Source: Colwellia chukchiensis (GTDB lineage Bacteria > Pseudomonadota > Gammaproteobacteria > Enterobacterales > Alteromonadaceae). Taken from it: a DNA stretch of 64,000 bases. How positions within the stretch are numbered: position 1 is the stretch's first letter; each line of letters opens with the position of its first letter. Under the pieces are notes generated by a model, which had not been told where the DNA came from, made no database searches, and worked only from the letters and a program-made list of their open reading frames with translations. The position numbers were made by a program, and so were the translations under genes. This document shows, piece after piece, positions 54,552-64,000 of the stretch. Where the stretch lies: NCBI RefSeq assembly GCF_002104455.1, contig NZ_NBOC01000004.1, positions 124,001 through 188,000 on the forward strand, in the 5' to 3' direction.

Positions 54552-55898
54552 TTAACCTTCTATTACACGATAGCAAGGCACATACTCGCTGCCAGGCAAT
54601 TTCATGCGCTGTTGCTTGACAAACGATTCTAGTAGCGTATCCATTAATGCCATCATTTTACCATCACCACTAATGACGAACGGGCCGTGTTCGCGAATTG
54701 CCTTAATGCCGCTTGCTTTAACATTACCTGCAACTATACCTGAGAATGCACGTCGTAAGTTAGCCGCTAATGAGGCAATTGTTTGATTATAATGTAAATT
54801 TAATGATGCCATATTATGGTGATCAGGTTCAAATGGTTGCTGAAACTCAGGTTCAATAACCAATGACCAATTAAAGTGATAGGAGTCTCCGGTAAACTTA
54901 CGATGTCTAACAACTTCTTCAGTGGAGGCTTTAATTGCTTTTGCTACTTGCTCGGCATCATCAATAATTATGGTATAAAGTTGCTGTGCTTCCTCGCCGA
55001 GTGTTGCGCCGATAAAGTTGTCAATTTGTTGAAAGTATTCGGCACTTTCTGTTGGTCCCGTTAAAAATATCGGTAGTTTTTGCGCTTGGTTTTTCGGATG
55101 TAGCATAATACCTAAAATATACAGCAGCTCTTCTGCAGTGCCAGCACCACCAGGAAAGATAATAATGCCGTGTGACATACGCACAAAAGCTTCTAGTCGC
55201 TTTTCTATATCTGGCATAATTACCAGCTCATTGACTATCGGGTTGGGCGGCTCAGAGGCGATAATACTAGGCTCAGTTAAGCCGATATAACGACCATTAG
55301 CAATACGTTGTTTGGCATGACCAAATGTTGCACCTTTCATAGGGCCTTTCATGGCTCCAGGGCCGCAGCCTGTACAAATGTTGAAGCCTCTTAACCCCAA
55401 ATGATAACCCACTTCTTTGGTGTATTGATACTCAATAGAATTGATAGAGTGCCCACCCCAGCAGGTAATTAAATTTGGAGAACTGTCGGGGATAATGGCA
55501 TTGGCATTGCGTAAAATATCAAAGGTAATATTTGTTGCACTGTCAGGCACTTTGTCATTCAGGTGATAACGATCAGCAATAAAGAGAATATCGCGTAAAA
55601 CCGCGGAAAGGTGCTCTTGAATACCTTTAATGATGACACCATCGACAAAAGCGTGCTCAGGTGGGTTGTCTAAGGCAAGTTTGACTCCTCGCTCGCGACG
55701 TAATACTTGAATTTGAAATTGTTGAAATTGTTGGTAAATATCTTCGGCATTATCCGTGTGGCTACCAGCGTTTAATACCGCTAATGAGCAATTTCGATAA
55801 AGATTATAAAGCTCACTGGTTGCTGATTGTTGCAGATGGTCAACCTCTGCCTGTGACAGTAAATTCATTTTGCCTACAGGATTAATTTGGGTATGCAT
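54552..55898 (-). CDS. ppnN: Pyrimidine/purine-5'-nucleotide nucleosidase PpnN
   Basis: This is a 448-residue protein close to E. coli PpnN/YgdH (454). The central LOG-like domain has [16 protein letters not shown] and the [15 protein letters not shown] motif that hydrolyses the N-glycosidic bond of nucleoside monophosphates. Flanking N- and C-terminal domains (the latter starting near [10 protein letters not shown]) regulate by (p)ppGpp in E. coli. The gene pairs with xni and is followed upstream by a GGDEF gene at 24 bp. Confidence 0.95.
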   Translation of the reverse strand: MHTQINPVGKMNLLSQAEVDHLQQSATSELYNLYRNCSLAVLNAGSHTDNAEDIYQQFQQFQIQVLRRERGVKLALDNPPEHAFVDGVIIKGIQEHLSAVLRDILFIADRYHLNDKVPDSATNITFDILRNANAIIPDSSPNLITCWGGHSINSIEYQYTKEVGYHLGLRGFNICTGCGPGAMKGPMKGATFGHAKQRIANGRYIGLTEPSIIASEPPNPIVNELVIMPDIEKRLEAFVRMSHGIIIFPGGAGTAEELLYILGIMLHPKNQAQKLPIFLTGPTESAEYFQQIDNFIGATLGEEAQQLYTIIIDDAEQVAKAIKASTEEVVRHRKFTGDSYHFNWSLVIEPEFQQPFEPDHHNMASLNLHYNQTIASLAANLRRAFSGIVAGNVKASGIKAIREHGPFVISGDGKMMALMDTLLESFVKQQRMKLPGSEYVPCYRVIEG

Positions 55899-55922
55899 AG
55901 CTAATTTACCTCATTGTTATTT

Positions 55923-57557
55923 TTATCCGTAAATGACTCTATTTTTGCCATCGTGTTTTGCACGGTAAAGTGCAGCGTCTGCTCGTTCAAAAGCAGAATG
56001 AATATTGTCTCCTGCTTGCACAAAGGTGACACCTAAAGAAAGGCTAATGCTGACTCGGTTGCCTTTAAATGTAAAAGGAAGACTTGCTACTTTTTTACGC
56101 AAAATGTTGAGTTTATTAATGACGGTAACTTTATCAAAACCTTGAAATATCAAGACAAACTCTTCACCGCCATAACGACAAATAAAGGCATCTTCAGCAA
56201 TAACATCCATCAGGGTTTTAGCAATCGCTTTTAATGTTTTATCACCGGCACTGTGACCGTAGGTGTCATTTATGCGCTTAAAGTCGTCTAAATCTATTAC
56301 GGTTATGGCCAAATCAAAACTTTGGTGATGATAATGTACCATTTGCATGGCAAAAAACTCATCAAAAGCGGCACGATTTGCTAATTTAGTTAAGCCATCT
56401 TGCATGCTTTTAATTTGCTGCTCTTTAATACGTTTTTCAAAACTTTCACTTTCTGACTCTAACCGGCTTATTTGTGCCGACATTTTATTTAATTTGTCGT
56501 TTAAGGCGAGGCGCTGCTCGGCTTCTAGTTGATTCTTTTTTGCTAGCGTTTTAACAATACTTTGCAAATGGTTATTAACGCCGGTTTTCATATCAAGCAG
56601 TGAGTTGGTGCCATTAATGTCATCACTGATGGTTTTAATGTGTGTTTTTAACTCAAGATTTAGCGCGTCATGTTCGGTATTCGAGGCATTGATACTGGTG
56701 ATGGTAGACGTTACCGAACTATTAACTGAGTGTAAGGCTTCGCTTAATGTTGATAAAAATGCTTTTGCGCTCGCTCGCTCTTGTTGTAATTCGTCAAGTA
56801 CTAGGTCAAAAACGTGTAAACATTTAGTCAGCAATTTATGGGTGGGTAATTGCTCAGTTAATGATGATTTTACTTTGCTGATGTCGGCTTTATGTTTGCT
56901 GGTGTTAACTAAGGTATTGAGAATGCTGTTAAAGCGTTCCTGCGTTTCTTTGGTGATAACATCAAGGTTATTCCCTGAGGCTTTGCCTAAATTATCAGCT
57001 ACGTCAGCATTATTATTTTCCGGTGTGACTTTATTGTCATTGTCACTAGACGCCGATGTTGATGCTGCTTGAAGTGACAAAAGTGCATTTTGAAAAAATA
57101 AAATAAACTCATTGATTAAAGGCAGGTATTGATTTAATGAGCTAGCGCCTCGCTTGGTTTTGTCGATGAGCTGTTTTAATTGTCGCTGACTGCCTGCATT
57201 TGTGGTTTGAGACTTTTGCACGCTAAGTGCTGACAACAGTAAGTTTTCTTGTAGGGCTTTTAAGTCGACCTCTTGTTGCGCTATATGTTGGTGTAACAAT
57301 GGTGATATGCTTGCAATTTCGCGTTCGAGATCAGAAAAATTCGTAGATTTTTTTAATGTTGCTCGAAGCTTTGCTAATTTGTTATCTAATGATAGATCTT
57401 TGCCTCTGCAGGCGAGTGATAATTTTGTGATAAATCCGATTAACAGGGCTGATTGTGCGCTTAGCGCTTGCTCTAATTCGCCGCGAGCACTGACCGCACG
57501 GTCAAGGCGCGCTTTTAAACGACTAATGGCTTTATCCGAAACAGCTTTATCGGTCAT
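55923..57557 (-). CDS. Diguanylate cyclase with long coiled-coil N-terminus
   Basis: This is a 544-residue cytoplasmic protein. Residues 1-365 are mostly helical and coiled coil without membrane segments. The GGDEF domain follows from about 380, with LTKLANRAAFDEFF and the active site CRYGGEEFVLIF (GGEEF variant, active in other proteins). It makes cyclic di-GMP and so should favour surface attachment. The RxxD inhibitory site five residues before GGEEF is not evident. Nothing shows what signal the helical part takes. The gene is upstream of ppnN by 24 bp, perhaps co-transcribed. Confidence 0.92.
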   Translation of the reverse strand: MTDKAVSDKAISRLKARLDRAVSARGELEQALSAQSALLIGFITKLSLACRGKDLSLDNKLAKLRATLKKSTNFSDLEREIASISPLLHQHIAQQEVDLKALQENLLLSALSVQKSQTTNAGSQRQLKQLIDKTKRGASSLNQYLPLINEFILFFQNALLSLQAASTSASSDNDNKVTPENNNADVADNLGKASGNNLDVITKETQERFNSILNTLVNTSKHKADISKVKSSLTEQLPTHKLLTKCLHVFDLVLDELQQERASAKAFLSTLSEALHSVNSSVTSTITSINASNTEHDALNLELKTHIKTISDDINGTNSLLDMKTGVNNHLQSIVKTLAKKNQLEAEQRLALNDKLNKMSAQISRLESESESFEKRIKEQQIKSMQDGLTKLANRAAFDEFFAMQMVHYHHQSFDLAITVIDLDDFKRINDTYGHSAGDKTLKAIAKTLMDVIAEDAFICRYGGEEFVLIFQGFDKVTVINKLNILRKKVASLPFTFKGNRVSISLSLGVTFVQAGDNIHSAFERADAALYRAKHDGKNRVIYG

Positions 57558-57745
57558 TAAATATTGTTCCTAAATACATGCTAACAGTTATCAACGAATT
57601 GCGAGCAACAACAGAAATTTTTGATAGAAAATCAAAGGCAATACATTACTTTAACTATACGTTAATAATAACGAGGTGCCGGTAAAAAGCTAGCATAAGC
57701 GCTCATCAATCACTTATTCGCCTAGAAAGTGAGCAATAACTTGCG

Positions 57746-58597
57746 TTATTGCCTTAATGTGCGCTTGCTCGGTGCTTGTGCAGTCTCAGTGCTGCGAAAC
57801 GGGTTGATATCTAAACCTCCTCGTCGTGTGTAACGCGCTAACACGCTGAGTTGTTCGATTTCGCAATAACGCAGTAGATCACAAAAAATGCGTTCTACAC
57901 ATTGTTCATGAAATTCATTGTGTTGGCGAAATGAGATCAGGTATTTTAATAACGCGTGATGACAAATTTTATTGCCACTATAGGTGATGTAAATGCTTGC
58001 CCAGTCTGGTTGATTGGTAATTAAACAGTTTGATTTTAACAGATGACAAACTAGGCTTTCTTGTACTTGTTTTATTGGTGTGTGGCTGGCGTTGGCCAAA
58101 AGCGCTGGATTGAGCTGATAACAATCAATTTCGATGTCTAACTCGTCAATACAGACTGCCTGATCGTCGCTAATCTCAAGTGCCGGACATTGGTTGACAG
58201 GAAACAAGCTAACGATTGCGGCAGCACCTGCTGTCGCTGATAAGTCAGTTGTTAAGGCCTCTTCAACCTGTTGCCACGAGGCAAATTGGGTTTGGTTAAA
58301 GCTATTTAAATATAGCTTAAATGATTTGGACTCAACGATATTTGGGCTAGTACAAGGGAAGCGAAACTCCGCTACTGCGACAACGGGTTTCCCCTTGCTA
58401 TTAAGCCAAGATAATTCATAGCCATACCAAACATCTTCGCCAATAAAGGGCAAAGTATTTGCGCTTAGGCCTAAACTGTCTCTATTTAAACTTCTAGGTA
58501 CCGCTTGCAGTAGTTCTGGGTTATATTGGCTGCAATAACTGGTGGCTTTGCCAAGCGTTAAGTTTGCTAACGCTTTTGCATTTAAATAACTGCTCAT
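57746..58597 (-). CDS. queF: NADPH-dependent preQ0 reductase QueF
   Basis: This is a 283-residue QueF of the long, two-domain (YqcD) type. The N-terminal domain starts with LGKATSY and has [21 protein letters not shown] with the substrate Glu-Ser motif; the C-terminal catalytic domain has [14 protein letters not shown] with the nucleophile Cys and [13 protein letters not shown]. It reduces preQ0 to preQ1 for queuosine. It is divergent from syd, as in E. coli. Confidence 0.96.
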   Translation of the reverse strand: MSSYLNAKALANLTLGKATSYCSQYNPELLQAVPRSLNRDSLGLSANTLPFIGEDVWYGYELSWLNSKGKPVVAVAEFRFPCTSPNIVESKSFKLYLNSFNQTQFASWQQVEEALTTDLSATAGAAAIVSLFPVNQCPALEISDDQAVCIDELDIEIDCYQLNPALLANASHTPIKQVQESLVCHLLKSNCLITNQPDWASIYITYSGNKICHHALLKYLISFRQHNEFHEQCVERIFCDLLRYCEIEQLSVLARYTRRGGLDINPFRSTETAQAPSKRTLRQ

Positions 58598-58671
58598 TGT
58601 TGAGTCGCTTCTTCTTTAGTTTTATCAATACTGTTTGGTGTTGGCGTTATTTTATAGGATTTTCAAGTGAG

Positions 58672-59241
58672 ATGAAAATATCAAAAAATTTCCTGAGTGA
58701 TCGGGTCTGGCATTTTGCACAAGATTACCTGCAAGCATATCAGCTAAGGTTTCAACATTTACCGATCACAGAAAAAATAGCCGACTGGCCTTCACCTTGT
58801 GAGCAGGGTATACATCAAGAAATTTATTCTTTATGGCAACCCATTAAAGTAACCGAGCCGTTAACTTTTACGAATGTAGAAACTGCACTGGAGTTGACAC
58901 TTCATGATGATATTAAAACTTATTTCACCACGCTTTACTGCGATAGCTTAGATGCCAGCTGTGAGCACGGAGATTTATCGCTACTTTTTGCTTGGAATTC
59001 AAAAGACTTTGCCCGTTTACAAGAGAATATTATTGGTCATATTTTAATGAAAACCAAATTAAAGCAAAAGCTAACGGTTTTTTTTGCCACCACAGATGAT
59101 GATGACCATATTCTTTCAATCGCCAACGATGATGGCGCGGTATGGGTTGAGAAAGTGGGTTGCGAGCCACATAAAAAATTGGCGCAGTCGTTAGCTGAAT
59201 TTTTACAGCAGATAACGCCACGGATACCGCCAAAAGCGTAA
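58672..59241 (+). CDS. syd: SecY-interacting protein Syd
   Basis: This is a 189-residue product from ATG 58672; an in-frame ATG at 58564 overlaps queF and adds a non-conserved hydrophobic stretch. YGD/Syd features such as WPSPCEQG, the acidic centre and ENIIGHILMK are visible. Syd interacts with SecY and checks translocon assembly. The neighbour queF is divergent, as in enterobacteria. Confidence 0.9.
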   Translation: MKISKNFLSDRVWHFAQDYLQAYQLRFQHLPITEKIADWPSPCEQGIHQEIYSLWQPIKVTEPLTFTNVETALELTLHDDIKTYFTTLYCDSLDASCEHGDLSLLFAWNSKDFARLQENIIGHILMKTKLKQKLTVFFATTDDDDHILSIANDDGAVWVEKVGCEPHKKLAQSLAEFLQQITPRIPPKA

Positions 59242-59252
59242 CGCTTTAAACG

Positions 59253-59558
59253 CTATTGCTTGCTTAATTGCTGTACTAATTTCTTTAACTCAGCGACTTC
59301 TTGTTGCAGTGGCGCAATGGCCTGTGCAATAAGTTGCTGTAGTTGGGCATTATCTTTGTGCTCTTCCTCAACGGCGCTTTTGATGGGGTGGTGCAGCTGG
59401 GTATGGGCTGCATCATGTTGCCAAGTTTTTAAAACAGCGATTATTGTTGGTAAAGGTACAGGTTTACTCAGTTGGCTTTTAATCAGTGCCACGCTGGGGG
59501 TTTTGCCTGTATTGGCGATTCGATTGGCAATGACGGTAATTTCAGCAGATATAGTCAT
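59253..59558 (-). CDS. Hypothetical protein with HTH-like N-terminus and coiled coil
   Basis: This 101-residue product starts MTISAEITVIANRIANTG and continues PSVALIKSQLSKPVPLPTIIAVLKTW, which looks like the KfrA-type N-terminal winged helix. The C-terminal 30 residues are heptad-patterned Leu/Gln (LQQEVAELKKLVQQL). It could be a small DNA-binding dimer. It converges with syd, 11 bp apart. The fold guess is from pattern only. Confidence 0.6.
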   Translation of the reverse strand: MTISAEITVIANRIANTGKTPSVALIKSQLSKPVPLPTIIAVLKTWQHDAAHTQLHHPIKSAVEEEHKDNAQLQQLIAQAIAPLQQEVAELKKLVQQLSKQ

Positions 59559-59738
59559 AATGCATAACTCAAATGTAAAAGTTGCAATATTTTAGCTAAA
59601 AACACTAACTTTGTCTTGTGGATAATTGAATTTTTATTTTAATTTCTTTATTAATCAGTTGGTTATAAAATTGGTTTGGCTTTTGCTGTAAGCATGATGT
59701 TTAGCAAACTTACAACTTTTTAATTGAGAGATATAAAA

Positions 59739-60086
59739 ATGAAAAAATCGATTTTAGCTTGTCTGGTCATCGCACCATTAGCATTTAGCTTAACAGGGTG
59801 TGTTATAGCGGTTGGTGATAAAGACGGGCGTTTAAGCTCTAGCCATTATGAAGATAGAGAATTTGAAAATAGAAAAAAGATCGCTCGCTTACAATTAAAC
59901 TCTAGCTTTGCTGACGTTCGTGGTGAAATGGGAGTTGCTGATTTTAATGAATCCTATATGGAAGCGGGTAAGCAAGTTAATATAATTTATTATCGCACTC
60001 ACCGCTTGCATAAAGATGGCATCACCACAAAAGATGAATGCACTAAGTTAGTTTTTGTCAATAACGCATTAACGGCGATAGAGTAG
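59739..60086 (+). CDS. DUF3192 lipoprotein
   Basis: This is a 115-residue protein from ATG 59739 with GAGAG upstream; an in-frame start at 59724 is less likely. A lipoprotein signal ends LTGC near residue 21. The C-terminal half (IIYYRTHRLHKDGITTKDECTKLVF) matches DUF3192 and the protein at 53134-53511. The function is unknown; it is small like SmpA/BamE-fold proteins. The following 372 bp to the next gene hold one terminator and nothing else recognisable. Confidence 0.85.
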   Translation: MKKSILACLVIAPLAFSLTGCVIAVGDKDGRLSSSHYEDREFENRKKIARLQLNSSFADVRGEMGVADFNESYMEAGKQVNIIYYRTHRLHKDGITTKDECTKLVFVNNALTAIE

Positions 60087-60296
60087 GTAGATTGACACTG
60101 GCTGTTATTGGTAGTGATTTATTAAAACGTAATTAAAGCAATGCTTTAGGTTAAGGATTGCTTATTCAATTGTCCAGTATCATAACGCTTGCAGCAAACC
60201 TTGCATTGTTAACCTGGGTCAACTGAGTATTAAATTGAGCTTAGCGTTGAAAAAGTTGAAAACATTAAAGCCTGACAGGTAGTGCTGTTGACAAAA

Positions 60297-60332
60297 AAAG
60301 CCTGTGTCGGCAAACTCGCAGACACAGGCTTT
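60297..60332. terminator. Intrinsic terminator between the DUF3192 and DUF3300 genes
   Basis: AAAGCCTGTGTC and GACACAGGCTTT form a perfect stem. The minus strand continues with TTTTTTT, which fits termination of the DUF3300 transcript, though the stem is 127 bp from its stop. Confidence 0.85.
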
Positions 60333-60458
60333 GTTAATTGCAGCCGATAAATGAATGATAATTAAAAGCCTGTAAAATCAAACCTGTAATAAGCTCGCGC
60401 TGAAACTAAGTTGAATAGTTGCAGGGGAGTATCACCATAAATTTTGCCACCCATAACC

Positions 60459-61892
60459 TTAGTTATGCTGTCTGACGCCATGTGCTTTTGATCTGGCGTG
60501 ACTTGGCTTATGTCGCTGTGTATGCTTGACGCTAGCACTTTTATTATCCACTTTATTGCGGGTAATATACGGCGCTTTATGAGCTTTTTGTTGGCTCAGC
60601 TGTCTTGGTTTTGACATATTTTGCGTACCGTGAGCTTGCGGTGATTTGCGATAATGCGCTTGTGGTTTAGTACGATACTTTATCGCTTGTTGCTGAACAG
60701 TTGACTGCGTTTTGCTCGCTTGTACGTTAACCGGGCGATTGTTTTTAACATGTGCTGCTTGTTTATGTTTTTCAACAGCTACGCGATTTGAAATAGGGCG
60801 CTGCTTGTGCTGCTGATGTTTGCGCACCTGATGAGGTTTGGCTTTTAGCGCTTGGCTCGTTTTTAAGTGCGCTACGCTATGTTGCACTTTATCCGTCCTT
60901 ACGTTTTGATGGTGCGTTAAGTGTGCTTTTTTAATGTGCTTTTGTTTTGCACGCAATGCACGGTGTTGTTGTACTTTAGCACCGTGAGCAGCATATTTTT
61001 TTTGTATATGCGCGTTTCTATAGGCTACGCCTTTTCTATGGCGTGGGTTATGTTGCCAGCGTTTAGCTTGATAGCTTGTCGCACGTTTTTTCTTGCTGTG
61101 ATGCTTGTAGTAACGAGATTTATGATGGTAAACAACTACATGGCGGTTACTCCAATGCATAGCACCAAAAAATATCCCGACACTTAATTGTACTGGGTTG
61201 TGCCAATAGTAAGGACCATAATGGGTTCTGTAGTGTATCGGTTGTTGCCAATAAACCGGTGGATAGTGAGCCCAGCGCCAAGGCCCATAGACAAGTCGCG
61301 TATCATAGTAAGGCACATAAATAATATGGCTTTGTCTTGGCTCAATAATAATGGTTTGCGCCTCACGAACCACGTTAACATTGTCCATTTTATCTAAGTT
61401 GCCTGCCCGCGCTGCCTGTTGGCGTAAAATCTGTACATGGGCCAGCACTTGTGATTCATTTTGTAAAAATGCATCACCTAAATTTCGCATCCATGGTAGG
61501 TTGTTACTGAGCTTGTTAACAATGTCAGCAAACGGTAATAGTGCTTTAACACTAGGATCCCAATCTCTATCTTCTGCTGCAATTGCTAGCTGTTCACTAT
61601 TTAAATGCTGTTGAGTGTCTAACCATCGCTGCGCTTCAATAATTTCAAGTGGATAGGTGGCGGCAATCAAAATATGACTTAATAACACATCGGGATACAA
61701 GGCAATGGGCGCTAACATCTGCTCAAGCTCTGCCGCGCTGTAAATACTGGCTTCGACCGGCTCAGCGGTCTGTGTTAATAAATTTACTTTCTGATTTGCG
61801 CTAGTGTCATTAGCAAGACTTGTTGACGCAACAAGCAAAAAACTTGATAACATCACATAGTTTAGTGACCTAATAGGTGTAACATTCAGCAT
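60459..61892 (-). CDS. DUF3300 protein with His/Lys-rich tail
   Basis: This is a 477-residue product from ATG 61892 (AAGGAG 6 bp upstream; an in-frame ATG 13 codons earlier is poorer). A signal peptide is followed by the DUF3300 domain (LEQMLAPIALYPDVLLSHILIAATYP, then WMRNLGDAFL). From about residue 195 the protein is Trp/Tyr/His-rich, then extremely basic, with many His and Lys and repeated KxHxx elements to the end. It is likely periplasmic or surface-located and might bind metal ions or nucleic acid; that is inference. Its promoter region abuts the PhoP/PhoQ-like pair. Confidence 0.85.
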   Translation of the reverse strand: MLNVTPIRSLNYVMLSSFLLVASTSLANDTSANQKVNLLTQTAEPVEASIYSAAELEQMLAPIALYPDVLLSHILIAATYPLEIIEAQRWLDTQQHLNSEQLAIAAEDRDWDPSVKALLPFADIVNKLSNNLPWMRNLGDAFLQNESQVLAHVQILRQQAARAGNLDKMDNVNVVREAQTIIIEPRQSHIIYVPYYDTRLVYGPWRWAHYPPVYWQQPIHYRTHYGPYYWHNPVQLSVGIFFGAMHWSNRHVVVYHHKSRYYKHHSKKKRATSYQAKRWQHNPRHRKGVAYRNAHIQKKYAAHGAKVQQHRALRAKQKHIKKAHLTHHQNVRTDKVQHSVAHLKTSQALKAKPHQVRKHQQHKQRPISNRVAVEKHKQAAHVKNNRPVNVQASKTQSTVQQQAIKYRTKPQAHYRKSPQAHGTQNMSKPRQLSQQKAHKAPYITRNKVDNKSASVKHTQRHKPSHARSKAHGVRQHN

Positions 61893-62032
61893 CTTGTACT
61901 CCTTAAATCCAAGGTAATAAAAGGTCGCCATTTGACTTGCTGCTATAACTGGCCGCTAGGTGACTTTTTAAGTATGTTGCTCATATTAGAATAAGTAAAC
62001 TGAATCTTAGCTGAACAAATGTTAAGAAATTT

Positions 62033-63415
62033 TTACTGTGGAAGTGTAATGGTAAATTGTGCGCCGTTAAGTTGTTTGGCGCTGGAGATTGCAATGCTGC
62101 CTTGGTAGCTTTCAACTAAATCTCTCACAATGGCTAAGCCAATGCCATGACCTTGTTGATAGGTATCTGCTCGCGTACCGCGTTGCATAATCGCTGCGCT
62201 TTTGGCTGGGTCAATACCAATACCATCGTCTTGTACAGTAATCAGCAGCTGTTTGTCTTGTTGATAAATATCTAATTGCAGCTGTTTTTTGGCAGCTTTG
62301 CAGGCGTTATCTAAAATATTGCCCAATATTTCTAAAAAGTCGGCCTCGTCACCTTTAAAGTTCAAATTTGCTGCTATGTTAACCTTAAAATTTAACGCTT
62401 TATCTTGATATATTTTTTCTAAGCTATTGAGGAGTTTACTGACAAGTGGAGCGATCGCCACGCCCAGATACCAAGACGATTGTCCGGCACTTTGTGCTTT
62501 ACGCAATTGATGCTCAATGATGGCATTAATGGTGGAGAGTTGTTGCTGGGTTAAGGGCGATAAGTTAGCTTGAGTTTGTAATACGGCTAATGGTGTTTTT
62601 AAACTGTGGGCAAGATCAGATAAGGCATTACGATAACGTTGTCGTTGTTTTTGCTCAGCACTTAACAGAAGGTTAAGCTGCTCTGTCAGCTGGTTTAGTT
62701 CTAAGGGGTAGCTCTGTTTTAAACGGTCAGCCTTGCCTTGCTCCACGTTGCTAAGTTCGTCACCTAGCGTTTTTAAGGGTTTAAGTGTCCAGAGTGACCA
62801 AAGGTATTGGATAAACAATAATACCAGCATTAAGCTTGCTAAGCCGAGTATCAGCTGCTGATGAAAGGCGCGCATTACCTCGGTTAAATCATCTTGCTGC
62901 TTGATAATATGCAAGGTCATGGTAAAAGGTTGGCTTTCACTACCATAGCTGACGCTTAAGCTGTAAATGAAATGTAATTGAGCGTCTTGCTCTGCTTGAT
63001 AAAATGCACTTCTTCCTAACTTAGGATATTGCAAAGCTTGCTCAGACCAGGGTGTTAATACCGATTGAGAGCGCCATAAGGTGTTAATGTTTTTTAAGCT
63101 ATTATTCAAATTGGCTTGGCTGTTACTGTCATGATGGCTAGTTAGCAACGCATATAAACCAGATTGACTGACATTAAACTGGGTTTCTAATAATTGCTCA
63201 GGCATTATTAGCGAATCATCTTCAACTTCAATAATAGCTAAAATAGCGTACGAATAAGCCGATAACTCATTTTTAATACTTGCTATCATATGTTTTTCAA
63301 AGGCATTAGAAATAATAATCCCCACAATAGGTAGCAGAATAAAAATCATCAATAAAGCACTAAATAGGACTCTATTTTTTAATGAATTTAGCGAGTTTTT
63401 CAGCGAGTGGAGCAA
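62033..63415 (-). CDS. Sensor histidine kinase, PhoQ-like
   Basis: This is a 460-residue kinase with two membrane segments (about 15-37 and 190-210), a periplasmic domain with no recognised cofactor site between, and HAMP. The H-box is SDLAHSLKTPLAVL near 269-282, the N-box NILDNACKAAKK, and the G-boxes DDGIGI and GHGIGLAIVRDL. The order regulator-then-kinase and the closest general pattern suggest PhoQ-type sensing of divalent cations or cationic peptides, but sequence alone cannot fix the signal. It starts 16 bp after the regulator gene's stop. Confidence 0.85.
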   Translation of the reverse strand: MLHSLKNSLNSLKNRVLFSALLMIFILLPIVGIIISNAFEKHMIASIKNELSAYSYAILAIIEVEDDSLIMPEQLLETQFNVSQSGLYALLTSHHDSNSQANLNNSLKNINTLWRSQSVLTPWSEQALQYPKLGRSAFYQAEQDAQLHFIYSLSVSYGSESQPFTMTLHIIKQQDDLTEVMRAFHQQLILGLASLMLVLLFIQYLWSLWTLKPLKTLGDELSNVEQGKADRLKQSYPLELNQLTEQLNLLLSAEQKQRQRYRNALSDLAHSLKTPLAVLQTQANLSPLTQQQLSTINAIIEHQLRKAQSAGQSSWYLGVAIAPLVSKLLNSLEKIYQDKALNFKVNIAANLNFKGDEADFLEILGNILDNACKAAKKQLQLDIYQQDKQLLITVQDDGIGIDPAKSAAIMQRGTRADTYQQGHGIGLAIVRDLVESYQGSIAISSAKQLNGAQFTITLPQ

Positions 63416-63431
63416 TGGTAATGACCTTGTG

Positions 63432-64000
63432 TTAGAGCTGTTGCTTGGTGAAGTCTTTTAACAAGTAGCCCTGACCGCGCAAAGTTTCGATAAATTGGTA
63501 TTGGTTATCGGGATCGAGCTTTTTTCTTAAACGTCGAATGAATACTTCAATCACATTGGAGTCTAAATCAAAGTCTTGATCATAAATATGCTCGGTTAAC
63601 TCTGACTTCGACTTTACTTTCCCCACATGGTGCATTAAGTACTCAAATAATTTGTATTCATAGCTACTTAAGGAAACAACTTGTTGTGCCACAGTAACCT
63701 GCATGCTCGCGGTATTGATGGCAAATGGGCCATTTTCTATTAGTGGGCTAGCTTGACCGACACTACGGCGAATTAGGGCATTAAGGCGCGCAATTAACTC
63801 TTCAATATGAAAAGGCTTAGTCAGGTAGTCATCGGCACCAGCATCGAGTCCAGACACCTTGTCTTGCCAACTTCCTCTAGCAGTAAGTATTAAAATAGGG
63901 TAGCTGAAACCTTGCTCTCTTAAGGTTTTTACCACCTGTACTCCATCGATTTTAGGCAGGCCTAAATCAATAATGGCGGCATCGTATGGAAATTCTTGTC
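63432..64000 (-). CDS. OmpR-family response regulator, PhoP-like (cut by window edge)
   Basis: The frame stays open to the window edge, so the N-terminus is missing; an ATG-like GTG at 63935 is internal. The receiver's phospho-acceptor Asp is in AAIIDLGLPKIDG just inside the edge, the Lys in YLTKPFHIEEL. The winged helix ends with VIEVFIRRLRKKLDP and TLRGQGYLL. With the following sensor kinase it forms a two-gene operon. The PhoP/QseB-type name is by overall pattern. Confidence 0.9.
   Translation of the reverse strand, partial: QEFPYDAAIIDLGLPKIDGVQVVKTLREQGFSYPILILTARGSWQDKVSGLDAGADDYLTKPFHIEELIARLNALIRRSVGQASPLIENGPFAINTASMQVTVAQQVVSLSSYEYKLFEYLMHHVGKVKSKSELTEHIYDQDFDLDSNVIEVFIRRLRKKLDPDNQYQFIETLRGQGYLLKDFTKQQL

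Noticed and set aside
1-64000. tRNA gene as the island's integration target
   Set aside because: No tRNA cloverleaf was recognised at the right junction; the disrupted sequence is the hisF start.

Overview
The window looks like a marine gammaproteobacterium of the Alteromonadales, probably Colwelliaceae (Colwellia/Thalassotalea type). This is inferred from gene content and AT-rich coding; no rRNA or marker phylogeny is available here. It has two parts: an AT-rich accessory island (about 1-27.6 kb) and an ordinary chromosomal backbone (about 27.7-64 kb).

Island. The window opens inside brxL, the last gene of a BREX phage-defence locus. A two-gene McrB/McrC-like system follows (coiled-coil AAA+ NTPase plus DUF2357/PD-(D/E)XK nuclease). 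A 556-bp direct repeat (5046-5601 and 8247-8802) carries the 3' end of the nuclease gene and a DEDDh exonuclease gene; the first exonuclease copy is decapitated, the second intact. Between the repeats lie a LysR regulator, a divergent EamA transporter and a GNAT gene with a nonsense codon. Next comes a mobilisation module (relaxase, MobC-like protein and an oriT-like hairpin/nic region), enclosed by a 74-bp inverted repeat. Positions 11.4-19.9 kb hold an envelope-modification locus: an OmpR-family two-component system, a DUF5916 outer-membrane-type protein, a phosphoethanolamine transferase (eptA type), diacylglycerol kinase (dgkA), a DUF347 membrane protein and an LTA-synthase-like phosphoglycerol transferase. 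A shared 11-bp-phased TTAAG box precedes three of its transcription starts. A group II intron then precedes a Gabija-like pair (OLD-family nuclease and UvrD-like helicase). A 596-aa tyrosine recombinase closes the island.

Junction. The island ends inside the start of hisF. The histidine operon (hisL-G-D-C-B-H-A) is intact up to hisA, but only about nine codons of hisF remain before foreign sequence. The rest of hisF, and hisI, should lie beyond the left edge if this is a simple insertion.

Backbone. After the his leader and attenuator come a YoaA/DinG helicase, TsaB, a small M50B protease, an alpha/beta hydrolase and FadD. YciK and a VolA/Pla-1-type surface lipase follow; FadR-like operators precede both fadD and the lipase gene. 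Then come SohB, TPMT, a gcvA-hydrolase-ygdD-rlmM cluster, a PEP-CTERM-like secreted protein, NAD-type isocitrate dehydrogenase, two DUF3192 paralogues, xni, ppnN, a diguanylate cyclase, queF, syd, a His-rich DUF3300 protein and a PhoP/PhoQ-like pair cut by the right edge. No tRNA, rRNA or CRISPR array was recognised.
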